Positions 35,171 to 46,029 are shown, counted from the stretch's first letter. The stretch: 64,000 nucleotides of DNA from Rhodothalassium salexigens DSM 2132 (GCF_004341375.1 NZ_SLXO01000004.1:239351-303350), one strand, 5' to 3'. A program made the numbers and translations. Notes: generated by a model from the sequence alone, not told the origin.

Positions 35171-36227
35171 CAGCGACGTGGCGGTGATGGCGGACGACCG
35201 GGCCGGTGCGGGTGCGCGCGCCCGGCTCGATGCCCTGTGGCGGACCGGGACCGAATTTCTGGGCACCCGCTATGCGATCCTCGGCGGTGCCATGACCTGG
35301 CTGTCGGAGCGCCATTTGGTGTCGGCGATCTCGAACGCCGGTGGCTTCGGCGTGCTGGCCTGTGGCGGCATGGAGCCCGAGCGGCTGGCCGAGGAAATCG
35401 ACGCCACCCGGGCGCTGACCGATCGGCCGTTCGGGGTCAATCTGATCACCCTGCACCCCCAGCTCGACGCGTTGATCGACGTGTGCAACGCGCGCGACGT
35501 GAGCCACATCGTGCTCGCCGGCGGGCTGCCGTCGGGCGGCGCCATCGAACGGATCAAGCAGGGCGGCGCCAAGCTGATCTGCTTCGCGCCGGCGCTGGCG
35601 CTGGCCAAGAAGCTGGTGCGCTCGGGCGTCGACGCGCTGGTGATCGAGGGCACCGAGGCCGGCGGCCATGTGGGCCCGGTGTCGACCAGCGTGCTGGCCC
35701 AGGAGATCCTGCCCCATGTGCGCGACGTGCCGGTGTTCGTCGCCGGCGGCATCGGCCGGGGCGAGGCGATCGCCGGCTATCTGGAGATGGGGGCGGCCGG
35801 CTGCCAGTTGGGCACGCGGTTCGTCTGCGCCACCGAAAGCACCGCCCATCCGGCGTTCAAGAAGGCGTTCATCCGCGGCTCGGCGCGCGACGCGGTGGCG
35901 TCGGTGCAACTGGACCCGCGCTTCCCCGTCATTCCGGTGCGGGCGCTCAAGAACGCCGGCACCGAGCGGTTCATGGCCGTGCAGCGCGACGTGGCGGCCA
36001 AGGTCGAGGCCGGCGAGATGGACCAGGCGGCGGGGCAGTTGGAGATCGAGCATTTCTGGGCCGGGGCGCTGCGCCGCGCGGTGGTCGACGGCGATGTGGA
36101 AACCGGCTCGCTGATGGCCGGCCAGTCCGTGGGGCTGGTCAAGGCCGAGCAGCCGATGGCCGAGATCATGGCCGATTTGGTCGACCAGGCTTGTGCCCAT
36201 TTGGTGCAGGCGGCCAATCTGTCGTAA
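35157..36227 (+). CDS. Nitronate monooxygenase family flavoprotein
   Basis: A 356-residue TIM-barrel FMN enzyme of the 2-nitropropane dioxygenase/nitronate monooxygenase family. Characteristic segments are YAILGGAMTWLSERHLVSAI, VIEGTEAGGHVG and VFVAGGIGRGEAIAGYLEMG. The family also contains FabK-like enoyl reductases, but the GTEAGGH motif favours nitronate monooxygenase. The start at 35157 follows GAAGGAGGA and overlaps lysC by 14 bases, so the two are co-transcribed and probably translationally coupled. The physiological substrate is unknown. Confidence 0.85.
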   Translation: MAAVDSDVAVMADDRAGAGARARLDALWRTGTEFLGTRYAILGGAMTWLSERHLVSAISNAGGFGVLACGGMEPERLAEEIDATRALTDRPFGVNLITLHPQLDALIDVCNARDVSHIVLAGGLPSGGAIERIKQGGAKLICFAPALALAKKLVRSGVDALVIEGTEAGGHVGPVSTSVLAQEILPHVRDVPVFVAGGIGRGEAIAGYLEMGAAGCQLGTRFVCATESTAHPAFKKAFIRGSARDAVASVQLDPRFPVIPVRALKNAGTERFMAVQRDVAAKVEAGEMDQAAGQLEIEHFWAGALRRAVVDGDVETGSLMAGQSVGLVKAEQPMAEIMADLVDQACAHLVQAANLS

Positions 36228-36357
36228 ACCGGGCCCGCGGGCGGCCGGCTTCCCGTGAGCCGGCGGCCTGACGACGCCCCAGGGTCCCGCCGCGCGGGCG
36301 CGCGGCATCCGCGCCGGCCGCGGCCGGCCTGTCCACCCGGCAAGAGGAACCGACGCC

Positions 36358-38631
36358 TTGACAGATCTGCCGAGCCGTCCGCGTTTGTTGCTGCGCCAAC
36401 TCCACCAGGTGATGGCGGGGCAGGGCTCGGCGCAGGAGCGGCTCGACAAGCTGGTCGGCGTGATCGCGCGCAACATGGTCGCCGAGGTGTGCTCGGTCTA
36501 TCTGACGCGCGCCGGCAACATCCTCGAACTGTTCGCCACCGAGGGGCTCAAGGCCGAAGCGGTGCACAACACCCGGCTGCGCGTCGGCGAGGGGCTGGTC
36601 GGTCTGATCGCCCAGCAGGCGGCGCCCTTGAAGCTGTCGGAGGCGTCCGAGCATCCGCGCTTCGCCTATCGCCCCGAGACCGGCGAGGAGCTCTATCATT
36701 CGCTGTTGGGCGTGCCGATCATCCGCTCGGGCCGGGTGCACGGCGTCCTGGTGGTGCAGAACATCGCCCGCCGGCGCTATGCCGACGAGGAGGTGGAGGC
36801 GTTGCAGACCGTCTCCATGGTGCTCGCCGAACTGCTCGGCTCGGGCGACCTGGTGGAGCCGTCGGAATTGCAGGACGACGCCGCTGCCGCGCTCGGCGCG
36901 CCGGTGACCCTCGACGGCCGGGTGCTGTCGGCCGGCATCGCCATCGGCACGGCGGTGCTGCACGAACCCCGGGTGCAGATCACCCGGCTCTTGGCCGACG
37001 ACGTGGAGGCCGAACGCGACCGGCTGTCGGCCGGGCTCGACCAGTTGAAGCAGGACTTCGACGCGATGATCCGGGCCATGGACCCCGGCGGCGGCGCGCA
37101 CCGCGAGATCCTCGAAACCTTTCGCATGTTCGCTCATGACAAGGGCTGGCAGCGGCGCATCGAGGACGCGATCCTGTCCGGCCTGTCGGCCGAGGCGGCG
37201 GTCGAACGGGTGCAGCAGCAAAACCGCAGCCGGCTGAGCCAGTCCGAAGACCCCTATCTGCGCCAGCGCATCCAGGATCTGGACGACATCTCGCACCGGC
37301 TGATCCGCATCCTGACCGGGCGCCAGCGCACCGCGGCCTATGACCTGTTGCCCGAGGCGGCGGTGTTGGTGGCGCGCACGCTCGGCCCGGCCGAGTTGAT
37401 GGACTATGACCGCGACCGTCTGGCCGGGGTGATCCTGGAGGACGGCGCGCCGACCGCCCATATGAGCATCGTCGCGCGTGCCATGGGGCTGCCGGTGCTC
37501 GGCAATGTGGAGGGTGCGCTCGGCCATGTGGAGGCGGGCGAACGGGTGATCCTGGACGCCGCCGAGGGCCACGCCTATCTGCGCCCCAGCGACGAGGTGC
37601 GCGAGACCTTCCAGCAGGCGCTCGACACCCGCCGCCGGCGGCTCGCCGAATACACCGCCGAGCGCGACCTGCCGGCGGTGACCCGCGACGGCGTGCCGAT
37701 CGAATTGCTGATGAACGCCGGCCTGCTGATCGACCTGCCGCACCTGGAAGAGACCAACGCCGCCGGCATCGGCCTGTTCCGCACCGAGTTTCAGTTCATG
37801 GTCGGCTCGACGCTGCCGCGCCACACCGCCCAGCGCGACCTCTATGCCAAGGTGCTGGACACCGCCGGCGACCGGCCGGTGGTGTTCCGCACCCTCGACA
37901 TCGGCGGCGACAAGCCGGTGCCGTTCCTGCCGCGCTTCGAAGAAGAGAACCCGGTGATGGGCTGGCGCGCGATCCGCATCGCGCTCGACCGGCCGGCGCT
38001 GTTGCGCCACCAGGTGCGCGCGCTGCTTGCCGCCGGCGAGGGCCGGGTGGTGCGGTTGATGTTCCCGATGGTCTCGGACGTGGCCGAGTTTCGCGCCGCG
38101 CGCGCCATCGTCGACAAGGAAGTGCGGCGCCTGGAAGCGCGCGGCCGGCCGCAGCCGGTGCGCGTGGAGGTGGGCTCGATGCTGGAGGTGCCGGCGCTCG
38201 CCTGGCAATTGCCGGCATTGTTGCGCGAGACCGATTTCATCTCCATCGGCACCAATGATTTGTTGCAGTTCTTTTACGCCTGCGACCGGTCCAACGGTCG
38301 ACTTGCCGATCGCTACGATCTGTTGTGCCCGGCGGTGTTGAATTTCTTGCGCGAGATCGTCCATGCTTGCGACGCGGTCGGCGTGCCGGTCACCGTGTGC
38401 GGCGAGATGGGCGGGCGGCCGCTCGAAGCGCTGGCGCTGCTCGGCGTCGGCGTGCGGCGCTTGTCGGTGTCGGCGGCGGCCATCGGGCCGATCAAGCGGA
38501 TGATCCGCTCGGTCGATCTGGGCCAGGTGAGTACCTTCCTCGCCAGTCTCGGCGACACCACCGACCATAGTCTCCGCCCGGTGTTGCGCGCCTACGCCCA
38601 TGACCACGATGTGGCGTTGCCGACACTGTAG
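36358..38631 (+). CDS. ptsP: Phosphoenolpyruvate-protein phosphotransferase PtsP (EI-Ntr)
   Basis: First enzyme of the nitrogen-related phosphotransferase system: it takes phosphate from PEP and passes it to NPr. The 757-residue protein has an N-terminal GAF domain (about 20-165), a phosphohistidine swivel domain with the active histidine in GAPTAHMSIVARAMGLP (around residue 376), and the PEP-binding barrel with GLFRTEFQFM, RTLDIGGDKP and VCGEMGGRP. The start is TTG at 36358 with CAAGAGGAAC upstream. NPr and EIIA-Ntr genes are not in the window. In alphaproteobacteria the system influences nitrogen, carbon-storage and stress regulation. Confidence 0.95.
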   Translation: MTDLPSRPRLLLRQLHQVMAGQGSAQERLDKLVGVIARNMVAEVCSVYLTRAGNILELFATEGLKAEAVHNTRLRVGEGLVGLIAQQAAPLKLSEASEHPRFAYRPETGEELYHSLLGVPIIRSGRVHGVLVVQNIARRRYADEEVEALQTVSMVLAELLGSGDLVEPSELQDDAAAALGAPVTLDGRVLSAGIAIGTAVLHEPRVQITRLLADDVEAERDRLSAGLDQLKQDFDAMIRAMDPGGGAHREILETFRMFAHDKGWQRRIEDAILSGLSAEAAVERVQQQNRSRLSQSEDPYLRQRIQDLDDISHRLIRILTGRQRTAAYDLLPEAAVLVARTLGPAELMDYDRDRLAGVILEDGAPTAHMSIVARAMGLPVLGNVEGALGHVEAGERVILDAAEGHAYLRPSDEVRETFQQALDTRRRRLAEYTAERDLPAVTRDGVPIELLMNAGLLIDLPHLEETNAAGIGLFRTEFQFMVGSTLPRHTAQRDLYAKVLDTAGDRPVVFRTLDIGGDKPVPFLPRFEEENPVMGWRAIRIALDRPALLRHQVRALLAAGEGRVVRLMFPMVSDVAEFRAARAIVDKEVRRLEARGRPQPVRVEVGSMLEVPALAWQLPALLRETDFISIGTNDLLQFFYACDRSNGRLADRYDLLCPAVLNFLREIVHACDAVGVPVTVCGEMGGRPLEALALLGVGVRRLSVSAAAIGPIKRMIRSVDLGQVSTFLASLGDTTDHSLRPVLRAYAHDHDVALPTL

Positions 38632-38763
38632 AGCCGGCCGGTCAAGTCGGGTTAGTGCCGGATTGTTAACGAATTCGTGGGATAATCTCTCCTTTCTAAT
38701 GCTCGTGTCCGGTGTTAATGTTGCGAAGTTGCCGCTTAACTACACACCGCGAGATCGGGTTCG

Positions 38764-38853
38764 ATGCTGAACGTCGCGGTTGTGCTGGATAACAATAAAA
38801 TCGGGCGGATCGGCATTGACTGTCGGGAACAGAAGGGTGTGCAAGACGGATGA
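38764..38853 (+). CDS. Possible short leader ORF overlapping the rodZ start
   Basis: An ATG at 38764 opens a 29-codon frame (MLNVAVVLDNNKIGRIGIDC...) that ends with TGA at 38851-38853, overlapping the rodZ ATG at 38850. The one-frame-shifted ATGA overlap would allow translational coupling. No clear ribosome binding site precedes it and the peptide matches nothing I know, so it may be chance. Confidence 0.3.
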   Translation: MLNVAVVLDNNKIGRIGIDCREQKGVQDG

Positions 38854-39917
38854 CACAAGATCAATCGGATTGGACAAGCCAGCCGTCAGCCGCTGATATG
38901 CCGTCCGTGGGCGATCAGCTTCGTCGCGCCCGGCTTGGGGCCGGTCTAAGCCTTGAGCAGGTGGCCGCGGCCCTGAACATTCGCCGCGGTCAGCTATCCG
39001 CCCTTGAAGACGGTCGCTGCGACGACTTGCCGGCCGCCGCCTTCGCGCTTGGCTTCGTGCGCGCCTATGCCGGCTGGCTCGGCCTCGACGTGACCGCCCT
39101 GGCCGACCAGTACAAGGCGGAACGGGCCATGGCGACCATGCCGACCCAACTCACCTTCAAAGAGCCGGAAGCACCGCGCCGGCCGATGCCGGGCTTCGCG
39201 GTGCTGGCCAGCAGCATGGCGGCCGCGGTGATGCTTTACTTCGGCGTCGTCAAGGACGATGGCGACGGCGCTCAGGCGCGCACCGCCGGCGGCGGCGAGG
39301 TGACGGTGGCGTCCTCGGCCGGCTTCGAACCCGCCGTCGATCGCCGTCCGGTCGAGCCGCGTCCGGCCGATCTCCAGACCGCCGGACGACGCGACCGGGC
39401 GACCGTGCAACCGGCGCACGCCACTGCGGCGGCGGAGCCTATGGCGACGCCGGCGGTGCAGCGCGTGCTCGCCCCGCCCCGTTCGGCGTTCACCCGGGAC
39501 AGCGCCATGGCGGCGCGCGCTGACCGGGGCGCGGTCGTCGCGCCGGGGGCGTCGGGTGCGGATCGCGGCGCCGCGGCGTCGGCGGCCCGGCCGTTGTCGG
39601 CTGCGACCGCGGATCGTCCGGCTGTGTCCCTGACGCCCGGCGACGATGTTTGGCTGCTCGAAGCGACCGATGCGGTCTGGGTCCAGGTGACCGGCACCGA
39701 ACAGGCCGATCTGTTCTCCGGCCTTCTCAAGCCCGGCCAGCGCCGGCTTGTGCCGGTGGAGGACGGCCGCGCGCTGACCGTATCCAACGCTCAGGCGTTG
39801 GTCGTGCGACGCGGCGACGAGGTCTATCGGGAGCTCGGCGGCTACGGCAAGGTGCTTGAAGACGTGGCGCTCGACCGCGACTCCCTGCAATCATTGGCCC
39901 AGATCGCCCTGCGCTGA
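38850..39917 (+). CDS. rodZ: RodZ-like cytoskeletal helix-turn-helix membrane protein
   Basis: A 355-residue bitopic protein. The N-terminal Xre-type helix-turn-helix (GDQLRRARLGAGLSLEQVAA, then LSALEDGRCDDLPAAAFALG) is at about residues 20-90. A single transmembrane helix is at about 113-135 (FAVLASSMAAAVMLYFGVV). A disordered Ala/Pro/Arg-rich linker leads to a C-terminal DUF4115 domain (about 250-330; DDVWLLEATDAVWVQVTG). RodZ anchors MreB to the membrane during cell elongation. Location directly upstream of ispG matches the widespread rodZ-ispG-hisS order. A short ORF overlaps its start. Confidence 0.88.
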   Translation: MTQDQSDWTSQPSAADMPSVGDQLRRARLGAGLSLEQVAAALNIRRGQLSALEDGRCDDLPAAAFALGFVRAYAGWLGLDVTALADQYKAERAMATMPTQLTFKEPEAPRRPMPGFAVLASSMAAAVMLYFGVVKDDGDGAQARTAGGGEVTVASSAGFEPAVDRRPVEPRPADLQTAGRRDRATVQPAHATAAAEPMATPAVQRVLAPPRSAFTRDSAMAARADRGAVVAPGASGADRGAAASAARPLSAATADRPAVSLTPGDDVWLLEATDAVWVQVTGTEQADLFSGLLKPGQRRLVPVEDGRALTVSNAQALVVRRGDEVYRELGGYGKVLEDVALDRDSLQSLAQIALR

Positions 39918-40350
39918 CCGACCGCACATCGCCATGGTGTCGGCTCTCGGCACGGCGAGCCGGCAAGCTGAGCGGCCGGGCCGGGGTGTCGGGGGTCGCG
40001 GGCTTGCCAGCGCGTTGGGCGGTTCGGTCGGCGGTCTTGTGGCGATCAATCCAGTGTCAGCCTCTCGCAACTCATTGGCAAGGGTGGGGTTTTTTGGGTG
40101 GGCTCGGTCATGGGCCAGGGCTGGACCGATGACCAAAGGGCGCTCGCACCGGGCGCGCCGTGTGGCCGTTGGTGCGGTGCGCTCGCAACAGCGCGCTTGA
40201 CCGCCCGGGCCGAACGGCTCATGTGTGCGCCCACCGCCTGCTCGCCGGTGCCCAAGCTCCGGACGGTCTTCTTGAAACCGTCATGGTGGCGTGTTACCGC
40301 GAGTGGTAATCGAGACCTTCTTCGTCTGGAATACGGGAGTTGATCAGACC
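39918..40350 (+). other. Long gap between rodZ and ispG, no gene recognised
   Basis: This 433-base stretch contains only poorly supported open frames with unnatural composition and no RNA gene I recognise. GGGAGTTGATCAG at its end supplies the ispG ribosome binding site. A promoter for ispG is likely here, but I cannot place it. Confidence 0.4.
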
Positions 40351-41484
40351 ATGTCGGTTCGGCCCTATCGCGATATCCATCGCCGCGACTGCCGCAAGAT
40401 TTATGTGGGCGACGTGCCCGTCGGCGGCGATGCGCCGATCACCGTGCAGTCGATGACCACCTCCCTGACCCATGACGTCAAGGCGACCATGGAGCAGATC
40501 CGGCGGTTGGAAGAGGCCGGCGCCGACATCGTGCGGGTGTCGTGCCCGGACAAGGAGTCGACCGCCGCGCTCAAGGAGATCACCGCCCAGGCCAAGGTGC
40601 CGATCGTCGCCGACATCCACTTCCACTACAAGCGCGCGCTGGAAGCCGCCGACAATGGTGCGGCGTGCCTGCGCATCAATCCGGGCAATATCGGCAGCCA
40701 CGACCGGGTGCAGGAAGTGGTGCGTGCGGCCAAGGCCAATGGCTGTTCGATCCGCATCGGCGTCAACGCCGGGTCGCTGGAGCGGCACTTGCTGGAGAAG
40801 TATGGCGAGCCGTGCCCCGAAGCGATGGTCGAAAGCGCGCTCGAACATATCAAGGTGCTGGAAGACGCCGATTTCTTCGAGACCAAGATCAGTTGCAAGG
40901 CGTCCGACGTGTTCCTGGGCGTGGCGGCTTATACGCAACTGGCCGATGCTTGCGACTATCCCCTGCATCTGGGCATCACCGAGGCGGGCGCGCTGCGCGA
41001 CGGCACGGTCAAGTCGTCGATCGGGCTCGGGATGCTGCTGTGGTCGGGCATCGGCGACACCATCCGGGTGTCGCTGTCGGCCGACCCGGTCGAAGAGATC
41101 AAGGTCGGCTATTCGATGCTCAAGTCCCTGGGGCTGCGCCACCGGGGCGTGCGCATCGTTTCGTGCCCCAGTTGCGCGCGCCAGGCATTCCCGGTGATCC
41201 AGACGGTGGAGGTGCTGGAAGAGCGGCTGTCGCACATCGCCACGCCCATGTCGCTGTCGATCATCGGCTGTGTGGTCAACGGGCCGGGCGAAGCGCGCGA
41301 GACCGATATCGGCCTGACCGGTGGCGGCAACGGCAACCATATGGTTTATCTGTCGGGCGTCACCGACCATAAGGTGAAGGACGACAAGCTGGTCGACCAT
41401 ATCGTCGATTTGGTCGAGAAAAAGGCCGCCGAGATCGAGGCGGCGCGCGCCGAAGCCCAGGGCGGCGTCGAGGCGGCCGAGTAA
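40351..41484 (+). CDS. ispG: 4-hydroxy-3-methylbut-2-enyl diphosphate synthase
   Basis: The [4Fe-4S] enzyme converting MEcPP to HMBPP in the MEP isoprenoid pathway. The 377-residue protein has the N-terminal barrel ([29 protein letters not shown]) and the cluster-binding cysteines in [12 protein letters not shown] and [12 protein letters not shown] chose the ATG at 40351, which begins at the family's N-terminus; a start at 40291 adds 20 unrelated residues. It follows rodZ in the usual order, but hisS, normally next, is displaced by an autotransporter gene. Confidence 0.96.
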   Translation: MSVRPYRDIHRRDCRKIYVGDVPVGGDAPITVQSMTTSLTHDVKATMEQIRRLEEAGADIVRVSCPDKESTAALKEITAQAKVPIVADIHFHYKRALEAADNGAACLRINPGNIGSHDRVQEVVRAAKANGCSIRIGVNAGSLERHLLEKYGEPCPEAMVESALEHIKVLEDADFFETKISCKASDVFLGVAAYTQLADACDYPLHLGITEAGALRDGTVKSSIGLGMLLWSGIGDTIRVSLSADPVEEIKVGYSMLKSLGLRHRGVRIVSCPSCARQAFPVIQTVEVLEERLSHIATPMSLSIIGCVVNGPGEARETDIGLTGGGNGNHMVYLSGVTDHKVKDDKLVDHIVDLVEKKAAEIEAARAEAQGGVEAAE

Positions 41485-41507
41485 CCGGCACTCTCGACCC
41501 GGCGCCC

Positions 41508-41555
41508 AAGCACCAGCTCAAGCGCAAGCACCAGCGCAAGCGCCAGCTCAAGTGC
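41508..41555. repeat. Imperfect 18-base tandem repeat between ispG and the autotransporter
   Basis: AAGCACCAGCTCAAGCGC (41508-41525) is followed by AAGCACCAGCGCAAGCGC (41526-41543) and a partial third unit CAGCTCAAGTGC. It lies just past the ispG stop in the 269-base gap before the autotransporter gene. Confidence 0.75.
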
Positions 41556-41753
41556 GGGCCCAAGCGCGCGGCCTCCGGTGGGTTCCGGCGCGGGCGCAAG
41601 CGCGAACCGGGGCCGGGTCTTTCGGTCCGACGCCGGATTCTGTGGCGAAACCCGTTGGGCGGCGCCCCCGGGGTCGATGGCTTTGGGGGTTTCGCCGCGG
41701 GCTCGGATCGTTTAGCGAAGACGGCGGTTTTGATCTGCGAAAGGACCCGCCGC

Positions 41754-44666
41754 ATGGCTGCCGTCTTCTCTCGCTGCGGTGTCGCCCGCCGCCGCGCCGT
41801 CTCCGTTCTTGCCGTTTGTGTCGCTGCCGGGGCCGCCTTGCACCCCGCCGCCGCCGATGACCTGGAGGTCGACGGCGCGCGTGAAGAGCCGGTGCGCACC
41901 TCCGACCTGGACGGCACCGGCCCGGGCGATTTGAGCGTGCTCAGCAGCGGTCGGATCACCGTGGACACGGCAACGGCGGTGTTCCTGGATTCCGACAATC
42001 TGCTCAGCAATGCCGGCACCATCGAAAGCTCGGGCTTCCCCGACGCGGTGGTGATCGACGTGGATACCGGCGCTGACGGCATCACCAGCGGCATCAAGAA
42101 CACCGGCACGATCCGGGTGGTCGCCACCCAGGACAATCCGGTCAGCGGCGCCAACCGGGGCATCGCCATCCACGGCGACGGCGGGTTCACCGGCGACCTG
42201 ACCAATGGCGGCGCCGGCACCATTGCCGTGTCGGGGGCGGGCAGCGTCGCCATCGATGTGGCCGCCGACATCGACGGCGCATTCCGCAACGAGGGCACCG
42301 TCAGTGCGTCGGGCGACGGCAGCATCGCGGTTCGCGCTGCCGCCGACCTCGGTCGTGGCTATACCAATGTGGGCCGCACCACGGCGGCGGCGGCCGATGG
42401 TAGCGCCACCGCCGTGCAGATCGACGACAATGGCGCCATGAACCGACTGCTCAACAATGGCGACATGCTGGTCGAGATCGCCAATAGCGGCGAGACGGCC
42501 GGCCGTGCCGTGGGCGTCGAGGTGCTGGAAGGCGGCGTGCTGCCCCGTCTGGAGAACAACGGCCAATTGGCGGTCGCCGCCACCGGTGCGGCCACCGAGG
42601 CGGTCGCCATCGTCGACCGCAGCGGCACGCTGAGCGAACTGGTCAACCGCGGCACGATCCGGGCCGAGTTGACCGGCGCCGGCGACACCCGCCCGGTGGC
42701 CATCGACCTGTCGGCCAATACCACCGGCGTGACCGTGGCCAACACCGGGCGCTTCTTCGGGACCGACGACGACGATGAAGATGGCGCGTTCACCTTCGGC
42801 GCCGCCCAGATCCGCGGCGACGTGGTGCTGGGCTCGGGCGGCGACGAGGTGACCTTTACCGGCGCCACGTCCGTTGGGCGGATCGACTTCGGCGCTGGCG
42901 ATAACAGCTTCACCCTGACCACCCTGGCCGGCACCGGCGACGCCGAGGGCGAGGTGCGCGGCTCGCAGGCCAGCGGCCGGTTCACCTTCGGCGCCGGCAA
43001 CGACACGGTGCGCGTCAGCGGTTCGACCCTGTTGGGAAGCGTCGACCTGGGCAGCGGCCAGAACAGCGTCGCCCTGACCGACGACGCGGTGTTCAGCGGC
43101 ACGCTGGTGGGCGGCACCGACACCTCCCTGCTGGTTGACGGGGCATCGCTCGGGCTTACCGGGCGCACCGGCGCGCAGGTGGCCGAGGCGCAATTGTTGG
43201 GCGAGTCGCGCCTGTCGGTGGCCGTGTTCACCGAGGACGGCACCGCCGCGACGCTTGATGCCGGGCGCCGGTTGACCACCAGCGACGCGCTCGACGTGTC
43301 GGTGGCGTTCGACAATCTGCCCGTCGACGGCGCGCAGTATGTGCTGTCCACCGCCGACACCATCGATTTCACCGGCGATCTGGCCGCGGTCGATTTCAGT
43401 TCCAACGTCACCGACCTGTTGTTCGAGACCAGCCTGTCCCTGGCCGAAGGTACGCGCGACGCGTTGTTGGTCTCGGTCAACCGGCGCAGCAACGCCGATC
43501 TGGATATCAATCCCTCCCAAGGGCTGGTGCTGGACGCGGTGTTGCCGGCGACCGCCGACGACGCGGCCTTGGGGCTCGCTATCGGCGGGATCGAGGACGC
43601 CGCCGGGCTGGGCACCGCGCTCGACCAGCTGTCGCCGCAATACACCGGCGCGGTGCGGACGGCGGCGCTGATGGGCCAGGCCATGGGCTATGGCGCGGTG
43701 GCCCGCCGGTTGGATGCGGTGCGCGGTTTCGACCGCTACGCCGCCGCGCAGTTCGACACCGACCAGCCGATGTCCGCCGACGAGCGCGTGCTGCGCCGCG
43801 ACCGCGAGCGACGCTTCGGCCTGTGGGGCCAGCAATTGCTGCAATTGATGGACCGCGACGGGCTCGACAACCGGCCGGGCTATGACGGCTATGCCCTGGG
43901 TTTCGCGGTCGGCGTCGACTTCCCGTTCTTCGGCCTCGACGCGTTGGGGGTCAGCTTCACGCAGATCTTCTCCGAGACCAAGGAGGACGTGACCGCCGAC
44001 GGCGACCTGTTCGGGTCGAGCAGCCAGTTCACCCTCTATGGCAGCTATTCGCTCGGCGGCTTCTTCATCGACGCCATGGGCGGCATCGGCCTCAACGACT
44101 ATGAGAACAGCCGCGAGGTGACCGCGGGCAACCTCAACCGGGTCTATGACAGCGACTGGAACGCCACCCAGTTGCTCGGCAGCGGCCGCATCGGCTACCG
44201 CGCGCAACTGGGCCGGTTCGGCCTGACCCTGAGCGGCGACGCCTTCTACACCAAGCTCGACGAGGACGGCTATACCGAGCGCCTGAGCGTCGACGGCAAC
44301 GACAACGACCCCGACAATCTCACCGTGTTGACCGTCGACGGGCGCGACACCACCTCGTTCCGGGTCGGCGCGCGGGCGGTGCTCGATGCCGAGTTCCAAT
44401 GGTCGCGCACCACCAAGGTGATCCCGGTGCTGCGCGGCGGTATCCTGACCGAGTTGGAAGACGACCCGGTGCGCACGGTGGCGCGCTTCAATGGCGGCGA
44501 CCCGTTCACGCTCGAAGGCCGGATCGGTGACGAGACCACCCTGCTCGGCGGGGCCAGCGTGGTGTTCCAGTCGGGCTACGGCTCGCTGTCGATCGACTAT
44601 GACATCGAATATGCCGACGACTTCACCGCCCATACCTCGGGCATCACCTTCCGGCTCGAATTCTGA
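41754..44666 (+). CDS. Autotransporter with C-terminal outer-membrane beta-barrel
   Basis: A 970-residue type Va autotransporter. A signal peptide ([20 protein letters not shown]) ends near residue 35. The passenger (about 36-680) is built of repetitive beta-strand units rich in N-x-G-T-I patterns ([32 protein letters not shown]), as in beta-helical passengers. The C-terminal 280 residues form the barrel ([10 protein letters not shown] onward, then [17 protein letters not shown]) and end in the outer-membrane signature [17 protein letters not shown] precedes the ATG at 41754. The passenger matches no adhesin or enzyme I can name. It sits between ispG and hisS, which are usually adjacent. Confidence 0.88.
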   Translation: MAAVFSRCGVARRRAVSVLAVCVAAGAALHPAAADDLEVDGAREEPVRTSDLDGTGPGDLSVLSSGRITVDTATAVFLDSDNLLSNAGTIESSGFPDAVVIDVDTGADGITSGIKNTGTIRVVATQDNPVSGANRGIAIHGDGGFTGDLTNGGAGTIAVSGAGSVAIDVAADIDGAFRNEGTVSASGDGSIAVRAAADLGRGYTNVGRTTAAAADGSATAVQIDDNGAMNRLLNNGDMLVEIANSGETAGRAVGVEVLEGGVLPRLENNGQLAVAATGAATEAVAIVDRSGTLSELVNRGTIRAELTGAGDTRPVAIDLSANTTGVTVANTGRFFGTDDDDEDGAFTFGAAQIRGDVVLGSGGDEVTFTGATSVGRIDFGAGDNSFTLTTLAGTGDAEGEVRGSQASGRFTFGAGNDTVRVSGSTLLGSVDLGSGQNSVALTDDAVFSGTLVGGTDTSLLVDGASLGLTGRTGAQVAEAQLLGESRLSVAVFTEDGTAATLDAGRRLTTSDALDVSVAFDNLPVDGAQYVLSTADTIDFTGDLAAVDFSSNVTDLLFETSLSLAEGTRDALLVSVNRRSNADLDINPSQGLVLDAVLPATADDAALGLAIGGIEDAAGLGTALDQLSPQYTGAVRTAALMGQAMGYGAVARRLDAVRGFDRYAAAQFDTDQPMSADERVLRRDRERRFGLWGQQLLQLMDRDGLDNRPGYDGYALGFAVGVDFPFFGLDALGVSFTQIFSETKEDVTADGDLFGSSSQFTLYGSYSLGGFFIDAMGGIGLNDYENSREVTAGNLNRVYDSDWNATQLLGSGRIGYRAQLGRFGLTLSGDAFYTKLDEDGYTERLSVDGNDNDPDNLTVLTVDGRDTTSFRVGARAVLDAEFQWSRTTKVIPVLRGGILTELEDDPVRTVARFNGGDPFTLEGRIGDETTLLGGASVVFQSGYGSLSIDYDIEYADDFTAHTSGITFRLEF

Positions 44667-44766
44667 TCGGCGGGTGGCCTTTGCATCGGGGCGTCCCTCG
44701 TCTCGACACCGCCGGGCGGATCGGTTAGCACAGCCCCGACCGTTTCTCCCGTATCCGAGTAGGCCC

Positions 44767-46029
44767 ATGTCCAAACTGCAACCCGTGCGCGGCACCCGGG
44801 ACATCTTCGGCGAAGACGCCCGGCGCATGGCCCATGTGCGCCGCACCTTCGCTCGCGTCGCCGAAACCTACGGCTTCGACGAGATCGCGACCCCGGTGTT
44901 CGAGTTCACCGAGGTGTTCAAGCGCACCCTTGGCGACACCTCCGACGTGGTCACCAAGGAGATGTACACCTTCGAGGACCGCTCGGGCGACGAGATCACC
45001 CTGCGCCCGGAGATGACCGCCGGGGTGGCGCGCGCCTATCTGTCCAACGGCATGGCCGCCCAAGGCACCGTGCGGCTCTATGGCCACGGCCCGATGTTCC
45101 GCCACGAGCGCCCGCAAAAGGGCCGCTATCGGCAATTCCACCAGATCGACGCCGAGATCATCGGCGACCCCAGCCCGCAGGCCGACATCGAACTGCTGGC
45201 CATGGCCTGGCAGTTGCTGACCGAGCTCGGCCTGGCCCAAGCCACCGTGCTGCATGTCAACACGCTCGGCGACCCGGAAAGCCGTCAGTCCTACCGCGCC
45301 GCGCTGGTCGACTATTTCAGCCAGCACAAGGACCGGCTGAGCGACGACAGCCGGACCCGGCTGGAGCGCAACCCGCTGCGCATCCTTGACAGCAAGGACG
45401 CGGGCGACCGGGCGCTGGTCGAAGACGCGCCGCGCTTCGCCGACCATCTGACCCCGGCGGCGGTGGCGTTCTTCGAGACCGTGTGCGCCGGCCTCGGCCG
45501 CTTGGGCATTCCCTATACCTACGACCAGCGGCTGGTGCGCGGGCTCGACTATTACGCCCACACCGCGTTCGAGTTCATCACCACCGCGCTTGGCGCCCAG
45601 GGCACGGTGCTCGCTGGCGGCCGCTATGACGGGCTGATCGAACAGATGGGCGGGCCGTCGACGCCCGGCGTCGGCTGGGCGGCGGGGATCGAGCGGCTGG
45701 GCCTGTTGCTCGACCAGGCGCCCGAGCCGGCGCGCCCGGTGTTCCTGATCCCCATGGGCGAGCCGGCGGCCGACCGCGCCCAGGTGATCGCGCGCGACCT
45801 GCGCGCCCGCGGCGTCCGGCTGGAGGTCGACTATCGCGGCAATCTCAAGAAGCGGCTCAACCGGGCCAACCGGCGCGCCGCGCGCTGGGCGGTGATCCTT
45901 GGCGACGACGAACTGGCCGAGGGTGGCGCCAGCCTGCGCGACCTGGACAGCGGCGAGCAGCGCCGGGTGGCGCTCGACGATTTGGCGGCGGTGCTGCTGG
46001 CCGACACGGCGGGCCAGACCGGGCATTAG
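44767..46029 (+). CDS. hisS: Histidyl-tRNA synthetase
   Basis: Charges tRNA-His. The 420-residue class II synthetase has motif 1 around [14 protein letters not shown], motif 2 in [20 protein letters not shown], the histidine-specific [13 protein letters not shown], and motif 3 in [14 protein letters not shown], plus the C-terminal anticodon domain. The ATG at 44767 gives the standard N-terminus ([12 protein letters not shown]). It is followed by prfA after 86 bases on the same strand. Confidence 0.96.
   Translation: MSKLQPVRGTRDIFGEDARRMAHVRRTFARVAETYGFDEIATPVFEFTEVFKRTLGDTSDVVTKEMYTFEDRSGDEITLRPEMTAGVARAYLSNGMAAQGTVRLYGHGPMFRHERPQKGRYRQFHQIDAEIIGDPSPQADIELLAMAWQLLTELGLAQATVLHVNTLGDPESRQSYRAALVDYFSQHKDRLSDDSRTRLERNPLRILDSKDAGDRALVEDAPRFADHLTPAAVAFFETVCAGLGRLGIPYTYDQRLVRGLDYYAHTAFEFITTALGAQGTVLAGGRYDGLIEQMGGPSTPGVGWAAGIERLGLLLDQAPEPARPVFLIPMGEPAADRAQVIARDLRARGVRLEVDYRGNLKKRLNRANRRAARWAVILGDDELAEGGASLRDLDSGEQRRVALDDLAAVLLADTAGQTGH

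Noticed and set aside
36166..38607. Minus-strand 813-codon frame antisense to ptsP, and similar frames antisense to clpB (49640-52408), the autotransporter (41712-44846) and receptor 2 (56296-59139)
   Set aside because: All lie exactly opposite well-recognised genes and have shadow-type composition.
39856..40343. Plus-strand frames in the rodZ-ispG gap
   Set aside because: Arg/Gly/Ala-rich, no supported start, no homology I can recognise.
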